64,000 nucleotides of DNA from Flectobacillus longus (GTDB taxonomy: Bacteria; Bacteroidota; Bacteroidia; Cytophagales; Spirosomataceae), in contig NZ_JASHIC010000021.1 of NCBI RefSeq assembly GCF_030056705.1, forward strand, positions 1 to 64,000, read 5' to 3'. A program made the position numbers and the translations under genes. Shown in pieces: positions 43,450 to 52,960 of the stretch; the stretch's first letter is position 1; the number at the start of each line of letters is the position of its first letter. The notes beneath the pieces were generated by a model, which was not told the DNA's origin, searched no databases, and saw nothing but the letters and a program-made list of their open reading frames with translations.

Positions 43450-46053
43450 ATGATGAAAAAATTATTCACTCTCATAATGATGCTTTTCTCGCTAGCGGGA
43501 TTCGCACAAATGCCTTCGGGTGGTGCAGGCAAAATGCCTGAATGGAAAGCCTATGGTAAAATAGTAGACGAGCAAGGCAAGCCCGTAGAATTTGCTTCAG
43601 TCGTAGTACTTAAAAGCGTTTTTGATAAGGATACCAAAAAAGAAAAAGATGTTTTGGTAAAAGCTCAACAAACTCAATTAAATGGCGACTTTAGCTTTTC
43701 CGGTTTACCTATGATGGCTAAATTAAAACTTAAAATCAGCTCGGTAGGTTATAAAACTTTGGAAATGCCTTTGGCAGTATCTATGCCAAAAATGGAAGGT
43801 GGCGCACCAAAACCAGGTCAACAACCTGACCCTGCGATGATGGCGAAAATGATGGCTGCGATGGACAAAGATCTAGGAAACATCAAATTGGCCTCTGAGT
43901 CTACTCTCCTTGATGGTGTAACCGTAAACGGTTCTAAGCCATTATTGGAAATGGATATTGACAAAAAGAGTTTTAATGTTTCTAAAAACTTAGTTACTTC
44001 GGGTGGTACTGCGGTAGACATCATGCGCAATATTCCTTCGTTGCAAGTTGACATTGACGGTAATGTTAAGCTAAGAAATGCGTCTCCTGTATTGTACATA
44101 GACGGTCGTCCGACCACGTTGACCTTAGACCAAATTCCTGCGGATGCTATTGAAAAAGTTGAAGTAATCACCAATCCATCAGCTAAATACGATGCTTCTG
44201 GAAGTACTGCTGGTATCTTGAACTTGGTTTTGAAGAAAAACAAAAAGAGTGGTTACAATGGTATGGTAAACGTAGGTGCCGACCGTTTTGGTGGCTCAAA
44301 CATTATGGGAAACCTAAGCGTTCGCCAAAACAAAGTAAACGTTTCGTTGATGTTTATGAACATGCGTATGCGCAATAACGTTACAGGTAACAGCGACCGC
44401 TCAAGCACCATTGGTGGTACACAATCGAGTATTGCACAGGACATCAATAGCAAAACAAAAGGCAATATGACTTTTGGTCGCTTAGGTATGGACTACTATG
44501 TATCAAACCGTGCAACACTTTCGGTGGCTGGTTTCTTCGGACAAGGTAATTTTGATCCAACTGAAGATTTGAAAATTACGACCAAAATTAATGGTGTTAC
44601 GAGCTTTAGTAATAGACTTTCGAATACGGAAAGAGCTTTCAAACCAAGAGGTTTGCAATTAGGTTTTAAACAAAACTTCAAAACAGAAGGAGAAGAACTT
44701 TCTGCTGACTTAAACTACTTTGGTGGTGACAACTCTTCCAATGCGGTTTACTCTACCAATTATTATAATGCACAAAATGCTATTACAGGAAATCAAATCC
44801 AGAAAAATATTGGTGAAGGGAACAACAAAGTTTTGACTGTTCAGACAGACTATGTAAAACCTTTGAAGGGAAAAATCACTTTAGAAACTGGTGCAAAAAT
44901 TCAAATCAATTACAATAAAAATTTGAATAACAATACCTTAAAAGCTGTAGGCTCTGATATTTACAAAGATATTACTTCTGCTTCTGTAAATTATGAAGGT
45001 GAAAATTATGTGTACGCTGCTTACGTTTCATTTGCAGGAAAGCTACCAAAATTGTTTTCTTACAAAGTTGGTTTACGTGGTGAAAGTTCAAAATACGATG
45101 GTTCACTTTTAGCCAACAACCAAAAATTTAGCAACGAATATCCAATAAGTTTATTCCCTTCGATATTCTTAACTAGAGAATTATCTAAGACAGACCAATT
45201 ACAATTGAGCGTAACAAGAAGAGTAAACAGACCAAACTTTTTCCAACAGATTCCTTATGTTGATTATAGCGATAGCTTGAATATTACTAGAGGTAATCCC
45301 AACTTGGTACCAGAGTTTACTACCTCAAGCGAAATATCATATAGTCACTCAAAAGGTAATTCAACTTTCTTAGCTTCAGGTTATTACAAATACACCAATA
45401 ACCTAATTACTAGATATTTGAGTCAAGAAATCAACCCGATAAGTGGCAAAACGGATTTGATTAATACCTATATCAATGCCAATTCGAGTGTAACGTATGG
45501 TACTGAGTTTACTTATACAACCAAGTTGAAAGCATTTTGGGATTTGACGGCAAACTTGAACTTTTATAACTCAAAAATCAATACCCAAAACATCGAAAAC
45601 GCACAAGTGACAGATGCTCTTTGGACAGTGTTTGGTAAAATCAACAACAGCTTTACTTTACCTAAAAAATGGGTAATCCAGCTTTCGGGTGACTATCAAG
45701 GTAAAACCAATATGCCTATTACACAAAACCAAGGTTTTGGACCTCCAATGAGTCAGGCGCAAAGTTCATCACAAGGATATATCAAACCTTTTTATGGAGT
45801 TGATATTGCCATCAAGAAGAGTTTCTTGAAAAATGATATTGCTTCTGCGACACTCTCTGTTAATGATATTTTCAGAACTAGAGGAAACACACAAGTATCG
45901 TACGGTGAAGGATTTACACAAACTTACTATCGTTTGAATAACCCACAATTGGTGAGATTGAACCTCTCGATTCGTTTTGGACAGATGGATATGAGCATAT
46001 TTAAGAGAAGTTCTAAAAATGCCTCATCGATGGATGGTATGCAAATGCAGTAG
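43450..46053 (+). CDS. TonB-dependent receptor-like outer-membrane barrel, methionine-rich
   Basis: The protein has 867 residues. A signal peptide ends GFAQ (about 20). A carboxypeptidase-like regulatory domain (about 32-105) is interrupted by a Met-rich, Pro-rich stretch with eight Met between residues 106 and 138 (MAKMMAAM at the end). A plug domain (about 155-260, LVTSGGTAVDIMRNIPSLQVD and IEKVEVITNPSAKYDASG) and a large barrel (outer membrane beta-barrel family) follow. The C-terminus is again Met-rich (MDGMQMQ). Met clusters are typical of copper(I) binding. It diverges from a LytS/LytR-type pair and ends at a strong terminator. The substrate is unproven. Confidence 0.85.
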   Translation: MMKKLFTLIMMLFSLAGFAQMPSGGAGKMPEWKAYGKIVDEQGKPVEFASVVVLKSVFDKDTKKEKDVLVKAQQTQLNGDFSFSGLPMMAKLKLKISSVGYKTLEMPLAVSMPKMEGGAPKPGQQPDPAMMAKMMAAMDKDLGNIKLASESTLLDGVTVNGSKPLLEMDIDKKSFNVSKNLVTSGGTAVDIMRNIPSLQVDIDGNVKLRNASPVLYIDGRPTTLTLDQIPADAIEKVEVITNPSAKYDASGSTAGILNLVLKKNKKSGYNGMVNVGADRFGGSNIMGNLSVRQNKVNVSLMFMNMRMRNNVTGNSDRSSTIGGTQSSIAQDINSKTKGNMTFGRLGMDYYVSNRATLSVAGFFGQGNFDPTEDLKITTKINGVTSFSNRLSNTERAFKPRGLQLGFKQNFKTEGEELSADLNYFGGDNSSNAVYSTNYYNAQNAITGNQIQKNIGEGNNKVLTVQTDYVKPLKGKITLETGAKIQINYNKNLNNNTLKAVGSDIYKDITSASVNYEGENYVYAAYVSFAGKLPKLFSYKVGLRGESSKYDGSLLANNQKFSNEYPISLFPSIFLTRELSKTDQLQLSVTRRVNRPNFFQQIPYVDYSDSLNITRGNPNLVPEFTTSSEISYSHSKGNSTFLASGYYKYTNNLITRYLSQEINPISGKTDLINTYINANSSVTYGTEFTYTTKLKAFWDLTANLNFYNSKINTQNIENAQVTDALWTVFGKINNSFTLPKKWVIQLSGDYQGKTNMPITQNQGFGPPMSQAQSSSQGYIKPFYGVDIAIKKSFLKNDIASATLSVNDIFRTRGNTQVSYGEGFTQTYYRLNNPQLVRLNLSIRFGQMDMSIFKRSSKNASSMDGMQMQ

Positions 46054-46117
46054 TTTTTTGGATAATAAATCATAGAAATAGTGACAAGGTGTATTATGAT
46101 ATTGTAATGCACTGAAT

Positions 46118-46149
46118 AAACCACCGCGCATTTTGTACGGTGGTTTTTT
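46118..46149 (+). terminator. Rho-independent terminator of the methionine-rich receptor gene
   Basis: AAACCACCG (46118-46126) pairs with CGGTGGTTT (46138-46146) and runs into six T (46144-46149). It lies 65 bases past the stop codon. Confidence 0.9.
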
Positions 46150-46197
46150 GTTTGGCTTTAGGTAGCAAGCTTTGGAATACAAGCTAAAATCGAGTTC

Positions 46198-46254
46198 AGT
46201 TTTGAGGATAACCTATTTTAGGCAAGGACAATTCATCACTCACAACTCAAAACT
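46198..46254 (-). terminator. Hairpin after the lipoprotein gene
   Basis: AGTTTTGAG (46198-46206) pairs perfectly with CTCAAAACT (46246-46254) over a 39-base loop. The right arm includes TCATCACTCACAACTC, related to sequence near 58390. It lies 9 bases beyond the end of the minus-strand lipoprotein gene. The long loop makes it a weak terminator. Confidence 0.45.
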
Positions 46255-46262
46255 CTACACTA

Positions 46263-47132
46263 TTAATTGATTCCTTGTTCGCTCAGGATATTTTTCAGCA
46301 GAGGCTCAAGGTCTTCCTTTTTAGTTTGTGAACTTATGTGTTTGGTAAGATTATCATAAATAGATTGGTCGCCAATTTGGTCGATTTGATAAGTCAATAC
46401 CTTAATCAGTCTCAAATACTTTCGTCGTTGATACCAAACAAATCCAATAATTAGTAAAGCTGCAAGTGTAATGGCACCAATAACCCAAGAGGCTTGTCTC
46501 TGAACAAATGGAATATCCTTATGGACAATCTTATCAATCCTACTTGTGAGCGTATCTATGGTCGGTTGAAGGGTATTATTGACTAATTGTTGGGTACGCA
46601 TGGAAGTTTTTTCACTTAAGATATTACCAATAATTGAATCCAATTTAGCTTTGGAAGCAGGGCTATTCATAGAATCCAGCGCATTTTGTAACATATTGGT
46701 CAAAAGTCTTTGCGAATTTTTGTCGAGTGTTCGCATGATTCTGGCAACTAATTCATCTGTGAATTTCAAATCTCCTTTGAGTCGCCCTATTTGCCAATGC
46801 AGATTATCACCCAATTTTGTCAACTGAATATTGGTAGTATCTCCTGCAATAGCAATCGCATGAATGAGTTTTTTAATATCAGGGTTCAGTGTATCTGCAA
46901 ATCCCTTCAGTCCCGAAGCTACGTGTGGTAGGGCTTTGGTAGCGCCTAATACGAAGCTTTCACCTGCTTTGGAGGTTAAATCACTCAAGGCTGGTTCGGT
47001 TTTATTGAGGGGTTTGGTCAAATCGATTTTGTCAACCTCATTTTTGAGAACATTACAGGAGGTAAAAAGTAGGGACAAAACCATTGCTAAAACAGACTGT
47101 TTTAGGATAGAAAGTGGTAGTAGGTGTTTCAT
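46263..47132 (-). CDS. Lipoprotein with a C-terminal transmembrane helix, unknown function
   Basis: The protein has 289 residues. A lipoprotein-type signal ends LLFTSC (Cys about 26). A long helical, amphipathic region (about 40-205) follows, rich in short heptad-like runs (LQNALDSMNSPASKAKLDSI). A strong transmembrane helix (about 213-235, WVIGAITLAALLIIGFVWY) and a basic RRKYLRL end lead to a short helical tail. The combination of a lipid anchor and a late membrane helix is unusual. I do not recognise a family. It lies just downstream of the MMPL transporter gene on the same strand, separated by a terminator. Confidence 0.6.
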   Translation of the reverse strand: MKHLLPLSILKQSVLAMVLSLLFTSCNVLKNEVDKIDLTKPLNKTEPALSDLTSKAGESFVLGATKALPHVASGLKGFADTLNPDIKKLIHAIAIAGDTTNIQLTKLGDNLHWQIGRLKGDLKFTDELVARIMRTLDKNSQRLLTNMLQNALDSMNSPASKAKLDSIIGNILSEKTSMRTQQLVNNTLQPTIDTLTSRIDKIVHKDIPFVQRQASWVIGAITLAALLIIGFVWYQRRKYLRLIKVLTYQIDQIGDQSIYDNLTKHISSQTKKEDLEPLLKNILSEQGIN

Positions 47133-47227
47133 AAAAGATTAAAAAGTGTGTTATGATAGATTTTCTGCAAAATAGGCAATTCAACATTCATAAAACATCA
47201 TAATCTATTATTCGGTCAAAAGCAAAA

Positions 47228-47258
47228 GAGGGATGACTGTTTGGCACAATCATCCCTC
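47228..47258 (-). terminator. Terminator of the MMPL transporter gene
   Basis: GAGGGATGA (47228-47236) pairs with TCATCCCTC (47250-47258), extended by TGT/ACA after one position that is a U-G pair only in minus-strand RNA. A T-rich stretch follows on the minus strand. It lies 30 bases after the transporter stop. Confidence 0.8.
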
Positions 47259-47287
47259 AGATATATAATATTCTGCTTAAAGCAATC

Positions 47288-49633
47288 TTATTGTTCTTCC
47301 AACACTACAGCTTTAGTTTTTCTAACATCCAATTTTTTACGATTGATTGTTAACAATAATGCTGGTAGCAAAATCAAGTTGGTACACATCGCAATCAAAA
47401 GTGTAATAGACACCATCACACCCATGGCAGCAGTACCTCCAAAGCTTGATGCAGCAAAAATAGAGAAACCACAGAACAAAATTACCGCAGTGTAAATCAT
47501 ACTCAAACCTGTTCCAAAAATCGTATTGGTAATCGATTCGCGTACACTATGACCTTTTTCCTCTAATTCTTGGCGATAGCGTGTCAAGAAATATACTGTT
47601 CCATCCGAAGCAATACCGAAGGTAATACTAAAGATCAGAATCGTTGAAGGCTTGAAGTGAATATCAAAAAAGCCCATAATCCCCGCTGTCAATGCCAATG
47701 GAATCAAGCAAGGCAATTTTGATAGAATAATGATAGGAATCGAACGGAAAAGTACCATACCCACCAAAGCAATCAACACAATCGCAATCAATAAACTTTC
47801 GTATAAGTTGCCCAACAAGTAATCATTACTTTTCAAAAACACCAAACTATGTCCCGTTAAGCTTACTTTATATTGGTCTTTCGGGAAAATCTCATCCACC
47901 TGTGGTTGGATTTCTTTCATCAATTCTTTGATACGCACCGAGCCTACATCAGCCATTTGATAACTGATACGTGTGATACTTTTATCATCGTTCAAAAACG
48001 GCTTGATTTGTTTTGAGGCTGACGAAGAATCTGTTTGAAGATATTCCGACAGTTTTGACAACTCAAACACACTTGGCATAATAAAGTATCGTCCTTCGCC
48101 ACCTTTGTAAGATTGATACAAGAAACGAACCGCTTCAACAATCGATAATGGTTTTGAAAATTCTTTATATTGTTTCAAGCGATTTTGTAGCGATTTAATT
48201 TTGTACAAAGCTTCGGCTTGATTATCAAAAACACCATTTTTACGCTTTGTATCAATCATAATTTCAAACGGCAAAACTCCGTTGAAATTTTCTTCAAAAA
48301 AGCGTAAATCTGTGTAAATCGGATCCTTTTTAGGAAGATCATCCACCACATAACCAATCACATTGATTTTGGTCACACCATAAGCAGACACCAACACAAC
48401 CACCAAGGCTGTCAAATAAATCGCTGGGCGGTGATTATGTACCGTATGGTCAATCCAAGACAAGAATTTCTTTGCCCATTGTCCGTCCAAATGCTTCAAA
48501 TGCTTTACCTGAGGCAAGCCCATATAGTATACCGAAATGGGAACTAACACCAAACATAGCACATAGGTTACCATCACGTTGAGCGCTGATACCACCCCAA
48601 ATTCAACTAACAAGCTACTATTGGTAAAGTAAAATACCCCAAACCCAATGGCAGTAGTCATATTCGCCAAGAATGTAGATAAACCAATACCCGTAATCAT
48701 ATTGCGAATGGCCAATTGTTTGTCGCCATGAGCTAACAATTCAGCTTGGTAGCGGTTAATCAAGAAAATACAGTTTGGCACACCAATCACAATCAATAAT
48801 GGTGGAATCAAACCTGTAAGCATTGTAATTTTATAGCCCATCATCACCAATGTACCTACCGAAAATACTACACCAATCAGTACGACAAGAATCGAAACCA
48901 AGGTAAAGCGAATCGAACGGAAGAAAAACCATAAAATGACAGCCGTTACCAATACGGCTAACCCCATAAACAATTCCATTTCGTGAGATACCTTTTGCAT
49001 GGTAGCTGTACGGATAAATGGCATTCCTGAAAAATGAAGTGTCGTTTTATGTTTTACCTCAAATTGGTGTGCTAAATCTCTGATTTCCTGTACAATTGAA
49101 ATACGCTTCTTCGAATTCAAATCTTTCTCGTTGAAGGTAATCGCCATTAAGGTAGTATTGGTTTTTGAATTAACTACCATACCTTCATAGAACTTCAGAT
49201 TAGCTATTTTGTCTTTGATAGAATCAACCTCAGCTTGAGACTTTGGTTTTTGAGTCAACAAAGGTTTTACGTCAAAACGCTTCGTTGTTTCATTGACTTT
49301 CAAATCAATCAAGTTGGTCAATGAAATCACATTCTTGATACCTTCATGCTTTTTGATAGCCTGCGAAAGATCATACCAGTCATTGAAGTTATCTAATTTA
49401 TACATCTCAGATGATTGGTATCCAATCACCATTAGACTACCATCTTCACCAAATAATTTTCTAAAGCGTTGATATTCTTGTTCGATAGGGTCATTTGCAG
49501 GAAGGATTCGAGCAAACTCATACGAAAGTTGGATTCTACTCGCCTGATACCCCATATAGATGGTTGATACTATAATCAATCCAATCCAAAATAATCTATT
49601 TCGGATGATTAGCTCCGCAATTTTATTCCACAT
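47288..49633 (-). CDS. RND-superfamily MMPL transporter
   Basis: The protein has 781 residues from ATG 49633 (MWNKIAELIIRNRLFW); the upstream extension is polar and not family-like. It has two repeats of the RND layout: one helix (about 12-30), a periplasmic domain, then five helices (about 205-365); and a second helix (about 400-420), periplasmic domain and five helices (about 610-765). Motifs: GVPNCIFLINRY and FGIASDGTVYFLTRYRQE, the second with the Asp of the proton path. Family members export lipids, hopanoids or pigments. No partner MFP or outer-membrane factor is present. Substrate unknown. Confidence 0.85.
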   Translation of the reverse strand: MWNKIAELIIRNRLFWIGLIIVSTIYMGYQASRIQLSYEFARILPANDPIEQEYQRFRKLFGEDGSLMVIGYQSSEMYKLDNFNDWYDLSQAIKKHEGIKNVISLTNLIDLKVNETTKRFDVKPLLTQKPKSQAEVDSIKDKIANLKFYEGMVVNSKTNTTLMAITFNEKDLNSKKRISIVQEIRDLAHQFEVKHKTTLHFSGMPFIRTATMQKVSHEMELFMGLAVLVTAVILWFFFRSIRFTLVSILVVLIGVVFSVGTLVMMGYKITMLTGLIPPLLIVIGVPNCIFLINRYQAELLAHGDKQLAIRNMITGIGLSTFLANMTTAIGFGVFYFTNSSLLVEFGVVSALNVMVTYVLCLVLVPISVYYMGLPQVKHLKHLDGQWAKKFLSWIDHTVHNHRPAIYLTALVVVLVSAYGVTKINVIGYVVDDLPKKDPIYTDLRFFEENFNGVLPFEIMIDTKRKNGVFDNQAEALYKIKSLQNRLKQYKEFSKPLSIVEAVRFLYQSYKGGEGRYFIMPSVFELSKLSEYLQTDSSSASKQIKPFLNDDKSITRISYQMADVGSVRIKELMKEIQPQVDEIFPKDQYKVSLTGHSLVFLKSNDYLLGNLYESLLIAIVLIALVGMVLFRSIPIIILSKLPCLIPLALTAGIMGFFDIHFKPSTILIFSITFGIASDGTVYFLTRYRQELEEKGHSVRESITNTIFGTGLSMIYTAVILFCGFSIFAASSFGGTAAMGVMVSITLLIAMCTNLILLPALLLTINRKKLDVRKTKAVVLEEQ

Positions 49634-49779
49634 AATGTGTAATGTTAAATGATGATTGGCCTTTTTAAAATCACTGTTTGTATGCAATACTTCAAAAAGG
49701 CGGTGTTCAGTGATTTGGCTTGTTCCTAACTGTAAAAATAAATTGTATGTCTGAAGAGTTCAGTTGTATTACCCAAAAT

Positions 49780-50139
49780 TCATGGAGCATTGATGTCGAT
49801 ATAATATTGGGTTAATAACTGATACGGAACGAGAAGAAATATATTACTTAACGCATTTGAAGGCTTGAATCTTATGAGTGCGTCGGGGCAATTAAATTGT
49901 AATTTGAAACTTAGTTTGTCAACATCATGAATTATTCTGGCGATACTTCCTAGATACTTAAAAAAAACGAGTGAAACATCCTCTAAGTAGGAATTAGCTT
50001 GCTCAAGGGTAAGTTTGGCAACAAGTCCATTTTCTATTTGGTATTGTAACACAGTTCTGCCCGTAATGCTATAACTAATCACGATTATCGAGAATATGAT
50101 AGCAATAATGGGCAATATGTTACTTTTAAAATATATCAT
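49780..50139 (-). CDS. Small membrane-anchored protein of unknown function
   Basis: The protein has 119 residues. One N-terminal hydrophobic helix (about 8-25, ILPIIAIIFSIIVISYSI) is followed by a soluble part with LTLEQANSYLEDVSLVFFKYLG and a Cys in QFNCPDALIRF. No family is recognised. It sits upstream of the MMPL gene on the same strand, 146 bases away. Real coding status is plausible but not certain, as nothing but length and the membrane helix supports it. Confidence 0.4.
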   Translation of the reverse strand: MIYFKSNILPIIAIIFSIIVISYSITGRTVLQYQIENGLVAKLTLEQANSYLEDVSLVFFKYLGSIARIIHDVDKLSFKLQFNCPDALIRFKPSNALSNIFLLVPYQLLTQYYIDINAP

Positions 50140-50261
50140 GCTTTGTTACAAAATTAATGTAGATGTCGGGAGTTGCCCAAAAAAATAGGACTTTTCCAAA
50201 TTTTTCATCTTTTAATCATACAAAAAGCAGTAAAAATCTAATTTTAGAATTTAGGATAAAT

Positions 50262-50291
50262 AAAAAAAGACAGCCCTTCAAGAGCTGTCTT
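50262..50291 (-). terminator. Terminator of the aldose epimerase gene
   Basis: AAGACAGC (50267-50274) pairs with GCTGTCTT (50284-50291), and a U-G pair extends it in minus-strand RNA. Seven T (50268-50262) follow on the minus strand. It lies 24 bases past the galM stop. Confidence 0.85.
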
Positions 50292-50314
50292 CTATTCTGT
50301 ATTTTGTATTTTTC

Positions 50315-51478
50315 TTATTTCTTTACCGAAAACTTATAAATGGTTGTTGTTTCATAAGTTTCACCTGGCTTTAATACCGTACTTGGGAATTTTGCTTGGT
50401 TCGGAGAATCTGGGTAGTGTTGTGTTTCTAAACAAAGACCAAAACGGTGCTTATACACTTTTCCGCCTTTTCCTGTGATAGTACCGTCCAAGAAGTTACC
50501 AGTATAAAACTGAATAGCAGGCTCTGTTGTGAATACTTCCAACACACGACCGCTTGTTGGCTCATACACAGATGCAGCCAATTTCAAATTCTTCGTTGAA
50601 TCAGCCAATACCCAACAGTGATCATAGCCTAATCCAAATTTAATTTGCTCATCCTTCGCATCATTGATTCTCGCACCGATTTTAGAAGATTTTGTAAAAT
50701 CAAATGGAGTTCCAGCTACTGGCTTTAATTCTCCAGTAGGAATCAACGTTGCATCTACTGGTAAGAATTTATCAGCGTTCAAAGTCACTTCATGATCCAA
50801 AATATCGCTATCAAAACCACCTTTCAAGTTGAAATAAGCGTGGTTTGTCAAGTTTACAACAGTCGCTTTGTCTGTAGTCGCTTTATAGTCGATTTTTAAT
50901 GAATTATCTTTTTGCAAAGTGTAAACTACCTCTACCGACAAGTTGCCAGGGTAGCCTTCTTCACCATCTTTTGCAGTGTAAGTCAATTTCAATGACGGTT
51001 CTTCACCCTCGATTGGAGTAGCTTTCCAAAGTACTTTATCAAATCCCTTCAAACCACCATGCAAAGCATTTGGTCCGTTGTTTTTGGCAAGAGAATAGCT
51101 TTTACCATCCAATGTAAATTGCCCTTTAGCGATACGGTTTCCGTAGCGACCAATCAAAGCACCGAAATACGGAACACCTTTTTGATAACCCGAAAGCGAA
51201 TCACACCCTAGCGTAATATCATCAAATTTTCCATTTTTGTCAGGAGCTGTCCACGATACAATTGTCCCACCGAAGTCAGAGATTTGAACGGTAGTTCCTG
51301 CTGCATTATGCAAGGTGTAAAGCGTAGCTTGTGTACTATCAGAAACTTTTCCGAAAGCCGATTGTTCGATTTTCAAGCTATCAGAAGTTCCTTGAGTAGA
51401 TTCAGATTTTTTACTTTCGCAAGCCCACAACAAACTGGCTGTCAATAAACTTGCTACGAGGAGATTGTTTTTTTTCAT
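50315..51478 (-). CDS. galM: Aldose 1-epimerase (mutarotase), lipoprotein form
   Basis: The protein has 387 residues. A lipoprotein signal ends LLWAC (Cys about 20). The GalM fold has ISDFGGTIVSWTAPDKNGK (about 70-88), GRYGNRIAKGQF, LHGGLKGFDKVLW, the catalytic His in NLTNHAYFNL (about 213), GYDHCWVL and FYTGNFLDG with the catalytic Glu in LCLETQHYPDSPN (about 350). It interconverts anomers of aldoses released outside the cell. It is last in the arabinose locus and preceded by a hairpin, so it may be on its own transcript. Confidence 0.9.
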   Translation of the reverse strand: MKKNNLLVASLLTASLLWACESKKSESTQGTSDSLKIEQSAFGKVSDSTQATLYTLHNAAGTTVQISDFGGTIVSWTAPDKNGKFDDITLGCDSLSGYQKGVPYFGALIGRYGNRIAKGQFTLDGKSYSLAKNNGPNALHGGLKGFDKVLWKATPIEGEEPSLKLTYTAKDGEEGYPGNLSVEVVYTLQKDNSLKIDYKATTDKATVVNLTNHAYFNLKGGFDSDILDHEVTLNADKFLPVDATLIPTGELKPVAGTPFDFTKSSKIGARINDAKDEQIKFGLGYDHCWVLADSTKNLKLAASVYEPTSGRVLEVFTTEPAIQFYTGNFLDGTITGKGGKVYKHRFGLCLETQHYPDSPNQAKFPSTVLKPGETYETTTIYKFSVKK

Positions 51479-51525
51479 AGTTTTTTTACTGTAAAATGGA
51501 AAAATTTAGGTTATCAAGAATTATA

Positions 51526-51594
51526 TTGGATGTCGGATTTTTGATTTCAGATTGATAAAGCTTCCCATATCTTGAAATCAAAAATCCTATCCAA
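51526..51594 (-). terminator. Hairpin between transaldolase and aldose epimerase genes
   Basis: GGATTTTTGATTTCA (51535-51549) pairs perfectly with 51573-51587, and outside it TTGGAT (51526-51531) pairs with ATCCAA (51589-51594). It lies 44 bases past the transaldolase stop. There is no pure U-run; it may be a terminator or a processing hairpin before galM. Confidence 0.65.
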
Positions 51595-51637
51595 AATTGC
51601 CTATTTTTTTACTAATAATTCAAAACGCCACACTCAA

Positions 51638-52294
51638 TTAGTTCCACTTTCCTGCCATATCCTTCATAAACTTCTCTAGACCGATGTCAGTCAAAGGATG
51701 TTTAAGTAATGCCAAGATAGCACTCAAAGGACCAGTCATCACATCCGCCCCGATTTCAGCACATTGAAGAATATGCACAGGATGGCGAATTGATGCCGCG
51801 AGAATTTCTGTTTCGAAACCATAATTGTCATAAATCGTGCGAATTTGCTCGATTAATTTAGTTCCATCAAAAGAAATATCATCCAAACGACCCACGAACG
51901 GAGAAACATAAGTTGCCCCAGCCTTTGCTGCTAATAGAGCCTGTCCTGCTGAAAATACCAAGGTACAGTTGGTTTTAATTCCTTTGTTTGAAAAATAGCG
52001 AATCGCACGGATACCATCTTTAATCATAGGAACTTTCACTACGATTTTTTCATCCAATGCCGCAAGTATTTCTCCCTCAGCAATCATACCTTCATAATCC
52101 GTTGAGATTACTTCGGCACTTACGTCGCCATCAACAATCGCACAAATGGCTTTGTAATGGGCAATGATATTGTCTTTACCACTGATACCTTCTTTCGCCA
52201 TCAATGATGGGTTGGTGGTTACACCATCTAATACCCCTAAATTTTGTGCTTCTTGAATTTCCTGCAAATTGGCAGTGTCAATAAAAAATTTCAT
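51638..52294 (-). CDS. tal: Transaldolase, short (TalC/Fsa) type
   Basis: The protein has 218 residues, the usual size of the short transaldolase group. [16 protein letters not shown] start, [14 protein letters not shown] (about 24-37), [13 protein letters not shown] with the Schiff-base Lys (about 86), [31 protein letters not shown] and [25 protein letters not shown]. It links xylulose-5-phosphate from the arabinose path to the pentose phosphate pathway. The start lies one base after the HAD gene's stop, so the two are surely co-transcribed. Fructose-6-phosphate aldolase activity is the alternative. Confidence 0.92.
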   Translation of the reverse strand: MKFFIDTANLQEIQEAQNLGVLDGVTTNPSLMAKEGISGKDNIIAHYKAICAIVDGDVSAEVISTDYEGMIAEGEILAALDEKIVVKVPMIKDGIRAIRYFSNKGIKTNCTLVFSAGQALLAAKAGATYVSPFVGRLDDISFDGTKLIEQIRTIYDNYGFETEILAASIRHPVHILQCAEIGADVMTGPLSAILALLKHPLTDIGLEKFMKDMAGKWN

Positions 52295-52295
52295 G

Positions 52296-52955
52296 TCAAA
52301 TAAGTTTTAAAGTTGAAAACAGATTAAGGGTTGTGTAATCGGGCACGCAAAACAATACGCTTGCAAAGCCCTCAAACTCGTCCGCTTTGTGCGTCGTAGT
52401 AATAATGACAGCCTTCATTCCAGCGTTGAGTGCGGTGCGGGCTCCTGTGGGTGAATCCTCAAATACCAAACATTGCTCACAAGGCACGCCTAGTTGGTCG
52501 GCTACCTTAAAGAACACCGTTGGGTCTGGTTTACCCAAAGTCACATCGCGATCGCAGACAATCGACTTGAAATAATGACGAATGTTCAAATTGTCTAACA
52601 CAAAATCTACATTTTCGGCACGTGCCGCTGTACCAATTCCCATTGGAATGCCAGCCTCATGAGCCGTTTGTAGCAATTGTGCTAACCCATCTACCAATCT
52701 GAGTTCAGGCAAAAATACCTCTCGGTAAATTGCCTCTTTCTCAAATGAAATTTTATCACGTTCTTCAAAAGAGTATTGCTCTCCAAAAATACGCTGTAAA
52801 ATTTCATCATTTTTGCCATGACATGTAGCGATAACTTCCTCCAAAGTCATTACTTTTCCAAGTTCGGCTAGTTTCTTTTGCCATGCACGATGATGAACCA
52901 TCATGTTGTCCACCATAGTTCCGTCCATATCAAAAATTAGAGCATTTTGCATCAC
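52296..52955 (-). CDS. HAD-family sugar-phosphate phosphatase or phosphoglucomutase-like protein
   Basis: The protein has 219 residues. HAD motifs: [10 protein letters not shown] (about 8-17, nucleophile and acid Asp), a helical cap, IGTAARAEN as motif [17 protein letters not shown] as motif III Lys, and [18 protein letters not shown] as motif IV. This is the beta-phosphoglucomutase/CbbY-like subgroup. Its position between a GH43 gene (5 bases) and transaldolase (1 base) suggests action on a pentose or sedoheptulose phosphate, perhaps clearing toxic side products. The substrate is not determined by sequence. Confidence 0.85.
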   Translation of the reverse strand: MMQNALIFDMDGTMVDNMMVHHRAWQKKLAELGKVMTLEEVIATCHGKNDEILQRIFGEQYSFEERDKISFEKEAIYREVFLPELRLVDGLAQLLQTAHEAGIPMGIGTAARAENVDFVLDNLNIRHYFKSIVCDRDVTLGKPDPTVFFKVADQLGVPCEQCLVFEDSPTGARTALNAGMKAVIITTTHKADEFEGFASVLFCVPDYTTLNLFSTLKLI

Positions 52956-52960
52956 AAAAA

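Noticed and set aside
43818-44243. 141-codon open frame antisense to the methionine-rich receptor
   Set aside because: It lies opposite the plug domain; its composition mirrors the receptor codons and no promoter is seen.
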